Source of the DNA: Camellia lanceoleosa
Taxonomy: Eukaryota; Streptophyta; Magnoliopsida; Ericales; Theaceae
NCBI GenBank assembly: GCA_025200525.1
Contig: CM045758.1
Location: 164,698,261-164,762,260 of the forward strand
Length of the DNA: 64,000 nucleotides
Reading direction: 5' to 3'
The notes under the pieces are model-generated. The model was not told where the DNA came from. It did not search any database and saw only the letters and a program-made list of their open reading frames with translations. The translations under genes and the position numbers were made by a program. Below are positions 1 to 11,380 of the stretch, piece after piece (within the stretch, counting starts at the first letter, position 1; each line of letters starts with the position of its first letter).

Positions 1-790
1 GGTGGTACCGAAAACGAACATCAGAAAACCCCAAGCATAGTGCTCTGTCTCCTCTATTGTCTCTGGCACGGTCCTCCAGAACCACTCCTTGAACTAGCTG
101 TATGTAATTAGGGTTGTCCAAGACAAAGGTGGGCGTGTTCCTAGAAGCTCAATCCAAGTAGCCTCCCAATTCCCTATATCAGGATCAAGGGGAATTGGAT
201 CACCCCCTACGGCTAGGCCTGTGATCATGGCGAAGTCGTAAAGGGGTCATCGTTATCTCTCCGGTAGTGGAAAGATGGAGAGAGTTGGTGGTGTCCCACC
301 ATCTCTCCACTAGTGCTCTAAGAAGTAGGCGGTTCGCTATGACTCGTGGCAATCTAGAGTAGAATAGGCCGAAGCCTACCTTGTCAAAAATAGCACGTAC
401 TCCAGTAGGGAGCTCATCGTACCAGTCTCTGGCCGTCGTGGCCCTATAACCCCTGTATTCGCGGGTGTCACCCTGTGGCAGAGGACAGGTGAATCAGTGT
501 AAATACAGCTCGATGAAAAGGAAGTGTAAAACAAATGCAATCGCATTGGTGAAAATACAGTGCAAGAGTGTGATTGGTGTAAGAAATGCAAGTAAAGAAC
601 ATTGGATGTGCAAGTGTATAGAGTTTGTACAAAGATGAGAACTGGGATCCTTAAATCAATGAAGTGCCTAACGCCACTGATAATATCTCACAAGGCCAAA
701 CTCCGAGTGGTAAAGTGGTAAGGGCTGCATCAAAATCAAACTCCGGAACATAGATGAAGAGTCGATGAAAAGGGGAAAAAATGTTGAAAA
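1..790 (-). pseudogene. Antisense plant-mobile-domain (PMD/MAIN-like) pseudogene, element A, cut by window edge
   Basis: Reverse-strand sequence closely parallels the better preserved PMD gene at 25,122-27,922. An acceptor CCACAG|GGTGA places the start of exon 2 at 472, and the exon runs off the left edge. It encodes motifs such as ARDWYDELPTGVR, ALVERWWDTTNSLHL and FAMITGLAVGGDPIPLD, typical of the PMD (aminotransferase-like) fold. A donor TTT|GTACAAACT at about 631 would end a degraded exon 1 reaching roughly 790. Relative to the other copy there is one extra base near 238 (in TCGTAAAGG), shifting the frame just before the FAMITGL motif. The first exon also has stops. In PMD proteins this domain occurs both in host genes (MAIN, MAIL) and in transposons; here it lies antisense in the 3' region of a Tat retrotransposon. 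It is a pseudogene. Confidence 0.75.
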
Positions 791-1104
791 TAGGTAGAAA
801 CGCCGAAAGTCAACTCAAGTCAAACCCTAGGAGAGAGAAAATTAGAGAAAAAGTCCAAGCTTGGGAAAATGCGCTAAACCCAAGAGAAACTCGAGGGAAA
901 CAAGCCTCAAGTGGTGAAAATGAAGAAAAAAGCACCGAAATCAATTTTTAATTGGTTCAAAATGAAGGAAATCAAGAAGTTTTAGCGAATCAACTTCGCA
1001 TGGGGTGTTGAAAAAACGCGTATAAAGCACAGATCTAGAAAGAAGAATGGTCTAGAGTGAGAGAGGGATGAATTTCGGACAAGAGGGTGTGTGGAAATGA
1101 AGTT

Positions 1105-1130
1105 TGAAGCCCTATACTTAAAGACCCGAA
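1105..1130 (-). promoter_or_regulatory. Possible antisense TATA region of the PMD cargo, element A
   Basis: On the minus strand the sequence reads TCTTTAAGTATAGGG (TATA-like core at 1,113-1,122). The same spot in element B reads TCTTTAAATACAAGG. It lies upstream of the antisense PMD exon 1. This is position and similarity only; no transcript evidence. Confidence 0.3.
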
Positions 1131-1139
1131 TGTAAAATG

Positions 1140-1245
1140 ACCAAAAAGGGCCGGGCTGCCATTGATGGCCGGTCGGCCACCACTAGTGGCCAATAACCCT
1201 TAAGGGTGGCCAACAAGTGGCCGACACCTCTCCCTAGTGGTTGAC
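1140..1245. repeat. GGCCGGCC/TGGCC motif cluster
   Basis: A short run of repeated TGGCC, GGCCGG and GGCCAC words (for example ATGGCCGGTCGGCCACC) lies beside the presumed antisense promoter. The same GC-rich palindromic word clusters recur in all Tat LTRs of this window and at 24,465-24,585 and 28,320-28,390. Confidence 0.6.
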
Positions 1246-1464
1246 AAGCTTCCAGTGCTCCTCCTTTGTCTTTGCTGCTGTTTTGTCTCATTGGTTCTCG
1301 AGAAAGTGCAAGAAAAGTTCACTTTTAAGCTCAAATTGTCTCTGCGGAAACTCCGAACCATGTCTTCAGTGCATGATGATTCATCACTAATCAACACGAA
1401 TGAGGTGTATCCTTTTTAACTTATTGCAGCTCTTCCGAGAGGTAAATCGGAAGTTGCTATTCAA

Positions 1465-1830
1465 TCCATTGTTGCATAGAATGTGCATCCCTCCATTGTT
1501 GCATAGAACATGCATTCCTCCATTGTTGCATAGAAAATGCATTTCTTTATTTTCGCATAGACCATGCATAGAAAATGCTTCCAGTTATCGTGCATGGAAT
1601 ATGCATTTGCTAATCTTGCATAGAATATGTATTTTGTGCTCTTGATCGTGCATAGAACATGCATTTTGTACTATTACATTGAATATGCACTCCAATGTTG
1701 CATAGAACATGCTCCGGTTCTCGTTGCATAGAATATGCTTCCGTTTTGTTTTTTGCATGGTTTGTATAAAACATGTCTCTAATATTTTGTTATGATTATT
1801 CGCCTTGCATAGAACATGCACTCTTACTAT
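1465..1830. repeat. GCATAGAAYATGC minisatellite
   Basis: The word GCATAGAACATGCAT or close variants recurs about every 25-45 bases, roughly a dozen times. The core is an imperfect palindrome (GCAT...ATGC). It begins just after a block (CTTCCGAGAGGTAAATCGG) also found at 28,590 and 32,785, so it is an ordered part of the Tat 3' region. ORFs read through it are repeat artefacts. Confidence 0.8.
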
Positions 1831-1928
1831 GTTATGCTTGTTAAGTATCTTTCTTATGCAAGCATGATATTGTATGTACGATTCATTCAGAGAAGTTCCA
1901 GGTGAGATAATTCCTATCCTCGGATTTA

Positions 1929-3355
1929 CCCTGTTTTGGTTAAAAACATTCAGACGTGTTCCGATGTTTATCACCACTCCCTGTTTTGGTTAAAAACATT
2001 CGGACGTGTTCCGATGTTTATCACCACTCCTTATTTTGATTAAAAACATTTGGATGTGTTCCGATGTTTATCACCACTCCCTGTTTTGGTTAACAACGTA
2101 CCGACGTGTTCCGATGTTTATCACGACTCCTTGTTTTGGATAAAAACATTTGGATGTGTTTCGATGTTTATCACCTCTCCATGTTTTGATTAAAAACATT
2201 CGGATGTGTTCCGATGTTTATCACCACTCCCTGTTTTGGTTAAAAAGATTCAGACGTGTTCTGATGTTTATCACCACTCCCTGTTCTGGTTAAACACATT
2301 CGAACGTGTTTCGATGTTTATCACCACTCCCTGTTCTGGTTAAAAACATTCAGAGACGTGTTTCGATGTTTACCACCACTCTCTGTTTTGGTTAACAACG
2401 TTCCGACGTGTTCCGATGTTTATCACCACTCCCTGTTTTGGTTAACAACGTTCCAACGTCTTCTGATTATCACCTCTTCCTGTTTTGGTTAAAAACATTC
2501 GGATGTGTTCCAATGTTTATCACCTCTCCCTGTTTTGGTTGAAAACATTTGGACGTGTTCCGATGTTTATCACCTCTCCTTGTTTTGGTTAAAAACATTC
2601 GGACGTGTTCCGATGTTTATCACCACTCCCTGTTTTGGTTAAAAACATTTGGACGTATTCCCATATTTATCACCACTCCTTGTTTTGGTTAAAAACATTC
2701 GGATGTGTTCCAATGTTTATCACCACTCCGTGTTTTGGTTAAAAACATTTGGACGTTTTCTGATGTTTATCAGCACTCCCTATTTTGGTTAAGAACATTC
2801 GGACGTGTTCTGATGTTTATTACTATTCCCTGTTTTGGTTAAAAACATTCGGACGTGTTCCGATGTTTATCACCACTCACCACTCTCTGTTTTGGTTAAA
2901 AATATTCGGATGTGTTCCGATGTTTATCACCACTCCCTATTTTGGTTAAAAACATTTGAACGTTTTCCAATGTTTATCAGCACTCCCTGTTTTGGTTAAA
3001 AACATTCAGACGTGTTCCGATGTTTATCACCACTCCCTGTTTTGGTTAAAAACATTTGGACGTGTTCCGATGTTTATCACCACTCCCTATTTTAGTTAAA
3101 AACATTGGGACATGTTCTGATATTTATCACAACTCCCTGTTTTGGTTAAAAAAATTCGGACGTGTTCCGATGTTTATCACCACTCCCTGTTTTGGTTAAA
3201 AACATTCGGACGTGTTCCAATGTTTATCACCGTCCCTTGTTTTTGTTAGAAACATTTGGATGTGTTTCGATATTTATCACCACTCCTTGTTTTGGTTATA
3301 AATGTTTGGACGTGTTCTGATGTTTATCACTGTTCCCTTTGGTTAAGAACAGTCG
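1929..3355. repeat. 50-bp tandem satellite array, about 28 copies
   Basis: Unit of 50 bases, beginning CTGTTTTGGTTAAAAACATT, then CGGACGTGTTCCGATGTTTA and TCACCACTCC. Copies run head to tail with a few percent to about 15 percent divergence, and one copy is interrupted by a short duplication near 2,875. The middle has an inverted motif (CGGACGTGTTCCG). The array lies between the GCATAGAA minisatellite and the 3' end of element A and is absent from the matching place in element C. Confidence 0.95.
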
Positions 3356-3902
3356 AGTACACCCAGTGTTCACACCATCCATTCTCTCATTCTGCGTGCA
3401 ATGCGTTGGGATATTGTTCGACACCTCGGGTGCACTCGACGGTCTTGTTTTTCTTTTCCTTTCCTGCGTGATGTATGGTTAAGTTTGCATAATTTTCTTA
3501 CATCCTTTCTACATAAAATGTAGTTTGGCTTGTGATTCTCAAGCGTGGTGTGTTTATTTACTTACTTCTTTTCATGTTAGAGGTTGTTGTACCTTACTTC
3601 GGTTTGTTTGACCGTAGCATTTCTTTGCATAACATTTGCATCTAGATGTTTCATTACAGCCTCATTGCATGATCATAAGTTATGTTTTCACATCGTGCAT
3701 GTCGTTTGCATCTTGCCCCAGAACTATGCTGGTTTGATTCCTGGCGAAGGGATACGTAGGCAGCCTGTAGGCACAACCATTTGCTTTGTCTTGCTTGTCT
3801 GCTTGTCCAAGTCTTTGGCCTTGTCAAAAATTGGTCGTCTTTAGGCTTTGACATTCACTCCCGTCATTTCATGACTTCCGAGTTCTATCAAAGAGGGACA
3901 AC
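3356..3902 (+). other. 3' untranslated end of Tat element A
   Basis: Non-coding sequence between the satellite and the LTR. It contains a conserved block GAACTATGCTGG...GGGATACGTAGGCAGCC (about 3,721-3,765), also found near 22,600, 31,105 and 35,145. It ends in a stretch shared with 11,280-11,380 and 35,235-35,325 (CCAAGTCTTTGGCCTTGTCA, TTTGACATTCACTC). Confidence 0.7.
3890..3902 (+). promoter_or_regulatory. Polypurine tract of element A
   Basis: AAAGAGGGACAAC directly precedes the LTR start TGTAGACACCCC. The equivalent tract AAAGAGGGGCAAC precedes the LTRs at 11,381 and 35,326. It would prime plus-strand DNA synthesis. Confidence 0.8.
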
Positions 3903-5774
3903 TGTAGACACCCCATTTTTTACCGTCCTCAAGACTTAGACGTTATCGTTTGTGCACTCGATGATTGTGTGTTTGTGTTCATTTTGAGAGCCCAAAGCCC
4001 TCGGTGGAATGCCCTGTCTTTGAGCCTTTCAACCTTGTTCTCTCTCTGCTTTGTATTGCGCAAAAACTTGGTATCTGGACCTCTTGGTGACCTGTTGGCC
4101 ACCCCCCAGGGCTGTCGGCCTTGGATTAAGTTTGTCGGCCATGGATGCAGCCGGTTGGCCACCTTGGTAGTCGATTACTATCGATGGTGGTGATAATATC
4201 GATCTCTTTTTCCAGATATTTATTTACTGATTGTGCTCATTTCAGCGAGCTGCATCTTCATACATGTGTATGGTGAGATGTTCACAAGCTCAAGGCTTAT
4301 TTTTCTATATATAGGGGGGTTCCTCCCCCATTTTTGAGGGTTAGAATTTTTAGAACAAAAATATCTCTCTCTCTCTAGAATTTTCTATCTCTCTTGATAT
4401 TTTGTGCATATTTGCTTACAAGTCCTTAGCTCTTGCACACTAACCCTCAACCAAATACTCTCACCTTTGGGCTGAGATAACTTAGGGCCTAATTTGAGCT
4501 TGAATTTGTGGCTGTTTAGTGCTTTGCTTCAAAGGTATAGAACTTACCTTGCTTATACTTGTTTTGTATACCTATTTTGCCATCCTTTTAAACTGTTTTA
4601 AGGCTGGTTTTGAAGTATAAAAAACTCTATTTTTATGACCTAAAAATGGTGGTCTGAGGCTATATTGAGTTAGGGGGTGGTGCACTCTTCTTGTCTCTTT
4701 GCTTGTTAAGATTTTGTGCCATCTTTTCATCACTTTCAAAACGACTTTTTTTGGGCCTTTTAACCATTGAATCTCAGAGATTTTTTAGTGGTAAAAAATT
4801 TGTTTTGAAGTCCAAAATTGGAGAGGTTAGTCTCCCCTCCTTGTGTCTTGTTTGCATGCCTAGTTAGCTTTATGAGTTAGCATGTTTTTCTAGCTTACTT
4901 TAGCTTAAGTCCATCATGTTTTTACCTTTGTTTCGACCAGTTGTGGCTCTGTTTTGGGCTAGTTAATTCAATGGAGGCTTGTATTGCATGGTTGTAGTGT
5001 TAATTTCTTCACTAGCTTAGTGTTTTAATGCTTTGATCACCATTATTTTGAGTTGAAAGCATGTTTTAATGTTGTTTTTCACTTCATTTTAGCACTTAAA
5101 ATCTTTGCAACCTCCCTTCATTCCTCACTCTTTTGTTTGCTTTGAAAGTGGTTCCAAACCACTTGTTTGCCTAAGTGTGAAATTGAGGTGTTGCACCTAA
5201 TGGTTTAATCCCTTAGGGGGTTCATTACCAATAGTGTAATGCCTCTTTCATGCCTAAAGCTACTTGTGGTTTGAGCCATCTTTCCATTAGAGGACACTCA
5301 CTTTTGGACTTAATCGATTAAAGAATGAATCGGTAACTAAAATTAGTAAATAAAATGAACAAGTAAAAGAGGCAAGATAAACATATTTCGTGTTGCATTG
5401 CATGTGTTCGAATCGGACGTTAATTTGAACACGAGGAAAATGGGACATTTCATACTCAAAGTGATGAAACGTGTCATTTTCCTTGGTCACTATCACCCTT
5501 GATCATGCATGATAGGGTGGTGGTCTTTTTGAGTCTTGTTTTGCACTTATTAAACTTGTACAAACTTGGTTCTTTGTCCATCATGGATGGAAATTTCTTG
5601 ATTGGTGGTTTGAGAGCCAAGAGTTTCTCTCTTTTGAGCTTGTGTGATGATAAGGAGTGTAAACAGTACACACAAACCTATGAGAATGCACTGTTTTGCT
5701 CTGTCTGCTCTTTATTGTAGCAAAAAGAGGAGTCCATGTCATTAGTGGCCAGCCACCATTGGTAGCCGACATGT
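3903..5774 (+). mobile_element. Tat-type LTR, 5' part (element A, 3' LTR)
   Basis: Starts TGTAGACACCCCATTTTTT after a polypurine tract, so it is the right LTR of element A. It contains a GGCC-word cluster (4,100-4,180), a TATA box CTATATATAGG (about 4,305), a CT-rich run, two conserved hairpins (5,404-5,482) and a second GGCC cluster (5,740-5,770). The remainder of a full-length LTR (3.9 kb in element B) is missing. At 5,775 the sequence switches to an inverted LTR end. Confidence 0.8.
5404..5482 (+). other. Two adjacent inverted repeats in the LTR (hairpins)
   Basis: First: GTGTTC (5,404) pairs with GAACAC (5,427-5,432). Second: GGAAAATGGGACATTTCA (5,435-5,452) pairs with TGAAACGTGTCATTTTCC (5,465-5,482) around a 12-base loop. 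Both recur in the LTRs at 9,983-10,062 and 37,897-37,976. They lie about 1.1 kb downstream of the TATA box, so in transcribed sequence. Confidence 0.7.
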
Positions 5775-6480
5775 TGTAGACTCGACTTTCTTCGCACCCC
5801 CTTTCGGAGAGCTTGAATTGGTCCTACAGTTCGGACTCCTGTTACGGTTCTGAATTTAATCTCACAAAGTGCAATGTGAGGCTGATAAACACCAAAGAGT
5901 CCAATTCGACAAATCATTTTTGAAAAATCAAATTTTAAATCAAATAATGCCAAAACTGGACTACTTTGCCAGAGTACAGAGTCGCCACCTAAATATTTTA
6001 TTTTTGGGAAATTTAGGAAACCCTAACTCGTGCCAAAGGCCACGTCTCTGTCATCACCAAAGTTGTTCGGCTCAGGAACTTGGGTACAAGAGGGGAAGGT
6101 CCTAAAATGAGCACCCCCGCTTGCCTGATCAAAGGATCGGCCTCTACTAACATGATATATTGTTTTATAAACACATGTGTTATTGTTCTGATTATTATCT
6201 AACTTTACTATGTGACGCACACACAAGTATAGACTAAAATCGCAAGAATGGGAACAAATCAACTCATGTTTGTTTTTTAAAATAGTTTGAAAATGCCACC
6301 CTCAAGTGGGCTAAAAGCGTGGATTTGCCACCCTCAAGTGGGTTTAAAACATGATTTGCCACTTCACAAAGTGGGCTTAAAACTCACATTTGATAAATTG
6401 TCCCAATTCAAGTAATCAAGCCTTCATCCACAGGCATTCATGCAGTTAATCACTTAAGCAAATAGCCTCGTGGCAAGCAT
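5775..6480 (-). mobile_element. Inverted fragment of a Tat LTR end
   Basis: Read on the minus strand this is the last 0.7 kb of a Tat LTR. It ends exactly at the terminal AGTCTACA (TGTAGACT on the plus strand at 5,775). Shared landmarks, reversed, include TGGCGACTCTGTA, GCAAAGTAGTCCA, CCTAAATTTCCC and AGCCCACTTGAGGGTGGC. The plus-strand copy at 6,481-6,896 partly mirrors it, making an inverted repeat. Confidence 0.8.
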
Positions 6481-6896
6481 GAAAAGCAGAACACATAATG
6501 TTTATAAAAGATCATATCATGATTAGTAGAGGTTGATCTTTCATCGGCCGAGCGAGGGTGCTCATTTCAGGACCTTCCCCTCTCATACCCAAGTTCCCGA
6601 GCCGGGAGCAACTTTGGCGATGACGGACATGTTGCTTTTGGCACGAGTCACGGTTTCCTAAATTTCCCTAAAAAATAAAATAATTAGGTGGCGACTCTGT
6701 ATCTGGAAAAGCAGTCCAATTTTGACATTATTTGATTTAAAATCGATTTTCCAAAAAGTTTTGCCGGATTTGGACTCTTTGGTGATTATTAGTTTCACAT
6801 TGCACTTTATGAGACTAGATTCAGAACCGCGGAAGTCCGAACTGTGAGGCCTTCTTTTCAAACCCTTTTCGAAAGGCGAGGCTCCGAAAAAGTCTA
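6481..6896 (+). mobile_element. Tat LTR end in plus orientation
   Basis: Matches the last about 400 bases of the LTRs ending at 15,258 and 42,468 (ATCATGATTAGTAG, ACCTTCCCCTCTCATACCC, GGTGGCGACTCTGTATCTGG). It ends AAAAAGTCTA at 6,896, two bases short of or mutated from the expected GTCTACA. It mirrors 5,790-6,210, giving arms of about 400 bases around a 280-base centre. Beyond it the sequence switches to a minus-strand gag. Confidence 0.75.
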
Positions 6897-8453
6897 GTCC
6901 GCAGGTATATATACCATTTTTACTGGCACTGGAGGGATTGAACCAAACTGAACTACTTGTTGTACTTGTTTCCCTTCCAAACTAGCTTGTTTTGTTATTT
7001 CGGAAGCATCTTCTATGCGGTATTCTGGTACCTCTGTGCTAGCAGGTTCCTTCGAAGTAGCTTGTTGGTGATTTACCTCTGTTGGCTTGTCAACCAGAAA
7101 GGTCTGTTCAGCTATGAAGGCCTCAAACATTTTATTTTCAGCCAATGTTCTCTTTTGGCCTAGCTCAGTCTCTTTATCCGTTTCATCATCACTTTCCATT
7201 AAAGCCTTCTTGAGGCCTGCTAAACTAGATTTTTCTTTGGCTTTTAGTTCAGCATGAACTTTAGCCAACTGCTCCATGCTGGCACTCCTTTTAATCTTGG
7301 AAGCAGGCTTTGAACCTATCCCCCCATTTGTTTGGTCTTTTGCTTGTGCCATGGAAGGGCTCTCTTCGCTTTCTTTCAGATTTTTCTGATACTGGGTGTA
7401 TTTTCGTTGGATCTTCTTTCTTTGAGACCTAGAAATCATAAGAACCATATCTGGTTCCCTTGTTTTTGGATTCTTTAATAACACCCAATTGTTGGGAGCC
7501 ACCAAGGGAGGTTTGATCATTCTTCCTTGGTCTCCAAAAACCTTTCATTGGGTAAACATTTCCTTAGGTTTGTTTTGCATGACAAACCAATCTGGAACTC
7601 CTGGGACCCATTATGCCACTGGTCTGGCTGCTGGATCTGCTGCCCCATCCTTTGAAGTAGTCTTCGAAGCAGTTCTTGGGGGCCAATTATTAGTCTTGGT
7701 CCCATGCCTTACACTGAATCCATGTTTCCTTTTAGGATGATTGTCTACCGTGTTGTAATTTGGTGGCCTAGTTTCCTACAAAGGCCTCTTTCCTTTTGAT
7801 TGCATCCTGGTGTCTGGTGAGGCTACCAAGGATGAATGTTTTCTAGTGCCGGTCAGGTATGGCCTCTTGTTATAGGTGCTGGCTATTTGGTCCCTCTGCA
7901 CCTCTTTGTAATACTGCTTCTCATCAACTGGGAGCCCTTTCAGCCACTTGTAACACATCCTGCACCTAGGACACATCCTTTGCACTACAACAACTTCGAG
8001 AGAGTCGTCATCCAACATTGCTTCACTAGAAACTTCTTTTAGGCCCATAGAGTTTTGTCCATTGGCTAGTGAACTTCTTGTGTTCTTCTTGAAAGTAGCC
8101 TGGCTAGCCATATGCATCTGCACAGTGACCTCCTCCAATTCCTTCAAGGATAGGTTTCAGAAATCTAGCATGCCAACATTGGCTGCAGCCTCCCCAATCT
8201 CTGAAAACAGGTTGGTGTCAATTCCCATAGCTTTCTCAGACTTAGCTGGAAACTTTAGCCTCTCCTTCTAAATCTGTTAGTAGATCCTGTCTTGGAAAAT
8301 AATACAGTTTTTAGTTGAATGAGACTAAGAATTGTGCCATTTACAATACAGTTTTCCGTTAAGTTCTTCAAGGGTAGAGATCTTGACTCCCTTTGGTAAC
8401 TTTAGGAAATTTGCTGCAAGCAAATGATCAAAAATGTCATATGCTTTTGTTAA
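6897..8453 (-). pseudogene. Minus-strand Ty3/gypsy gag C-terminal and gag-pol linker remnant
   Basis: Reading leftwards from 8,453 the frame gives KAYDIFDHLLAANFLKLPKG and then LNGKLYCKWHNS.SHSTKNC, the zinc-binding C-x2-H type motif of Tat-lineage gag. It continues as a Cys-rich MCPRCRMCYKWLKGLP segment, then NNWVLLKNPKTREPDMVLM, a basic stretch and an acidic, Lys-rich linker ending near 6,900. Stops and at least one frame change break it (near 8,325, 8,280, 8,150, 7,770 and 7,520). It is bounded on both sides by LTR termini of other elements (6,896 and 8,454), so it is a slice of an older element. It may belong with the N-terminal gag slice at 42,469-43,260. Confidence 0.65.
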
Positions 8454-11217
8454 TGTAAACACCCCATTTTTGACAACCCTTTAAGACTTGGATGTTCTTC
8501 CAAGTATATCCAATGGTAAGTCTGATTGCTCACTGAGCGCTCGAAGTCTGTTGCAGAACACCACAGGTTTGAGTTTTCCAAACCCTGCATTCATTTTTGT
8601 CTTATGTTTGAACCATGCTTAGGTCTTTTCAGAATGAAGTTGTTGATGGCCTGCCGGCCATCCTTAAAGGCTCCTGGCCATGGCCTTTGGCCTGCTGGCC
8701 ATCAATGAAGCCTTGCCGGCCATCAGTGTTTCCTGTAGATATTTTATGATATTTTGTGCTAGCTGTTTGCACAGGTTCATGCATCTTCTAACACATATAT
8801 GGCTGGATGTTTGTGAGGGGATTTTGTATTTTCTATATATAAGACCCCCCATCTTGCATGTGTGGGGTTAGAAAATTTGAAGACAAAAAATCTCTCTCTC
8901 TCTCTCTCTCCCTCTCTCTTACAATTTTGTGCCTTAAAGCTTGTTTTCTCTACACTTTTACATGCTCTACCTTAGCCAAAGTTGCTAGTCTTGGAGCTAA
9001 GATAACTTGGGACCTTCTTTGAGCTCTAGAAGGTGGTTTTGGCTTGGATTGTTGGCCAATTTGTGTTTTGCTTCAAAGGTATAGCACTTGCCTTGTTTAT
9101 ACTTGTTTTGTCATTCTTTTCAATTGTTTTGGGATTGGTTTTGAGCTGTAAAAAACTCTGTTTTAGTGGCTTTAAAATGGTGTTTTGAACCCCTTTTAGT
9201 TAGAGGGTGGTTCACCTTTCTTATTTCTTTGCTTGTATAGCTTTTGTGCCTCTATTCATCACTTTAAAACCAACTTTTTTGGGCCTTTTAACCACTAAAT
9301 TTCAAAGGTTTTTCAATGGTAAACAACTTATTTTGAAGTCCAAAATTGGAGAGGTTAGCCTCCCCTCCTTGTGTCTTGCTTGCATGCCTAGCTAGCTTCA
9401 CATGTTAGCATATTTTTTTTAGCCTAACTTAGCTTAAGTTTGGCATGTCTTAGCCTCTGAAATAACCTATTTTAGCTTTGTTTTGGGCTGGTTAGTTTGT
9501 TTGAGTCTTGTTTTGCATAGTTGTGGTGCAACCCCATGCATTGGCTTAATATTTTGGCTTTTTGTATTTTGAGTCCAGCATGTTTAGACCATATTTAGTG
9601 TTTTAAGGCTTTAACTCTCATTGGTGTGAGTTGGTTGCATGTTTTAGTGCTTTTATCATTCATTTCCAACACTTTAATCATGTCTGCAATCCCCCTCAAT
9701 TCTTCACTTTTGATTTGCTTTGAAAGTGGTTTCAAGCCATTTGTTTGCCTAAGTGTGAAATAGAGGTGTTACACCTAATGGTTTAATCCCTTATGGGGTT
9801 CATTACCAACAGTGTAATGCCTCTTTCATGCCCAACATAACTTGCGGTTTGAACCCTCCTTCTCTTAGAGGACATTCACCAATGGACTTAATGAATTAAA
9901 GAATGATTTGGTAATTAAAATGCGTAAACAAAATTGACAAGTAAAAGTGACAAGATAATGATGCCTCTATATTGCATTGTATGTGTTCAAACCGGACATT
10001 AGTTTAAACACAAGGAAAATGGGGCATTTTATACTCAAAAGTGATAAAATGTGCCATTTTCCTTGGTCTCCATTGCTCTTTATCATGCATGATAGGGTGA
10101 TGGTCATTCGAGTCTCATTTGTGCATTTATCGAAATTTTACAACTTGGATCTTTGGCCATCATGCAATGAAATTGCTTGATTGGTGGTTTTGGATCCAAG
10201 TGTGCCATTCCTTTTGAGGTTTTGAGATAATAAGGAGGGATACAGTACAAACAAATCCTTGGATCTATTTGTGCTCTGTTGCAGTATGGTGATCCAAAGC
10301 ATCAGTGGCCGGCAGTGCCTCATTTATAGCTAGCAGTACACATTTTTGGCCAACAGATGGCCGACAGCAACCATCCATGGCTGGCAGGCCACTGATGCAA
10401 GCCTTAGAGAATATTTGGTAAGGTGGAACAGAAAGGTTCTGAAGTATGTCAACCCTGCAAACAGAGCTTTTTGAGAGCAAAATGGAGATCTTTTCGGGGC
10501 GAAAACTGAGCATGTGCATCTTCCACTTCCTGAGGTGGAGCAGTGGCTGCATGGATTAATATGTTAATTACTTAGTTTATTCATTGTTTAATTAATTAGT
10601 TGCTAATTAGTTAAAGTGTTGTAATAATTAGTCTAGATTAGTTTAAGCTCTTATTCATTCGGACCCTCTTTCGTGAGGGCATAATGTTGTAATAAGTGTG
10701 TGTGTGTGTGTGTATGTTTTCCAACCCCACGTTTTTCTCCCTTTTATTTAATCATTTTCGATGGTTAGATTAGGGACATGTTTCAATTAGCATATCGTAT
10801 ACTTGCATCTATTCATTCAAACTACATTGCAATTTCAATATCTTCTTTGAATACGTGTTTACTCGCATGTTGTTTAAATTGATCCATATGCCATATTAGT
10901 AGTCGAGCCTATTAATTGCATTATTGCATGCGTTGCATTCGACATCTTGCATAGTTAGGATCATGCATCTTTCTAACTAATTCTATTTTGGCTTGGAGTA
11001 CTCGGTAAGTCTTTATGCTTTAGCATACTTGTATGAGTGTGATTGCCATGTTGCCATGATTAGCATGCTTGCCATGAGGCTATGTGCTTAAATGCTAAAC
11101 TGCATGAATGCCTATGGATGAAGGCATGTTGTTTGAATTGGAATGATTCAACAAATGTATGTTTTAAGCTCACTTTGTTGAGTGGAAAATCATGTTTTAA
11201 GCCCACTTTGTTTGGCT
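8454..11217 (+). mobile_element. Tat-type LTR, truncated at right
   Basis: Starts TGTAAACACCCCATTTTTGACA (a mutated TGTAGACACCCC) directly after minus-strand gag sequence. Landmarks in order: GGCC-word cluster (8,645-8,720), TATA box TCTATATATAAG (8,831), CT repeat (8,890-8,920), hairpins (9,983-10,062), second GGCC cluster (10,300-10,400), AT-rich tract, TG microsatellite (10,695-10,715). It stops inside the repeated AAGCCCACTTTGTTTGG block near 11,217, where it joins another element's 3' end, so about 0.9 kb of LTR tail is missing. Confidence 0.8.
9983..10062 (+). other. Conserved LTR hairpins, second copy
   Basis: GTGTTC...AACAC (9,983-10,011), then GGAAAATGGGGCATTTTA (10,014-10,031) pairing with TAAAATGTGCCATTTTCC (10,045-10,062). 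Compared with the copies at 5,435 and 37,929, a C:G pair has become T:A on both arms, and two other changes keep pairing through G:U. Confidence 0.7.
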
Positions 11218-11380
11218 CGGTGCATTGTCTTGCATTTTGCCCCAGCCCTCGGACGCATATCTTTATTGTCTTGCATGCTTTATCTAAGTCTTCGGCCTTG
11301 TCAAAAATGGGTCGTCTCTGGGCTTTGACATTCACTCCCGTCATTCTCATGACTTTCGAGTTCTGTCAAAGAGGGGCAAC
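11218..11380 (+). other. 3' end remnant of another Tat element, with polypurine tract
   Basis: Sequence matching the end of element A's 3' region (GCATTTTGCCCCAG, TCTTCGGCCTTGTCAAAAATG, CTTTGACATTCACTCCCGTC) and ending AAAGAGGGGCAAC at 11,368-11,380. Only about 160 bases of the internal region survive between a truncated LTR on the left and a complete LTR on the right. Confidence 0.75.

Noticed and set aside
1400..1980. Overlapping ORFs on both strands
   Set aside because: They read through the GCATAGAACATGC minisatellite and have no family motifs.
1929..3355. Possible CRISPR-like array
   Set aside because: Units are contiguous with no unique spacers, and the setting is a plant retrotransposon.
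6691..6710. TGGCGACTCTGTATCTGG as a tRNA-Arg primer-binding site marking the LTR end
   Set aside because: It partly matches the tRNA-Arg 3' end, but the LTRs clearly continue about 200 bases to GTCTACA, and the match fails after ten bases.
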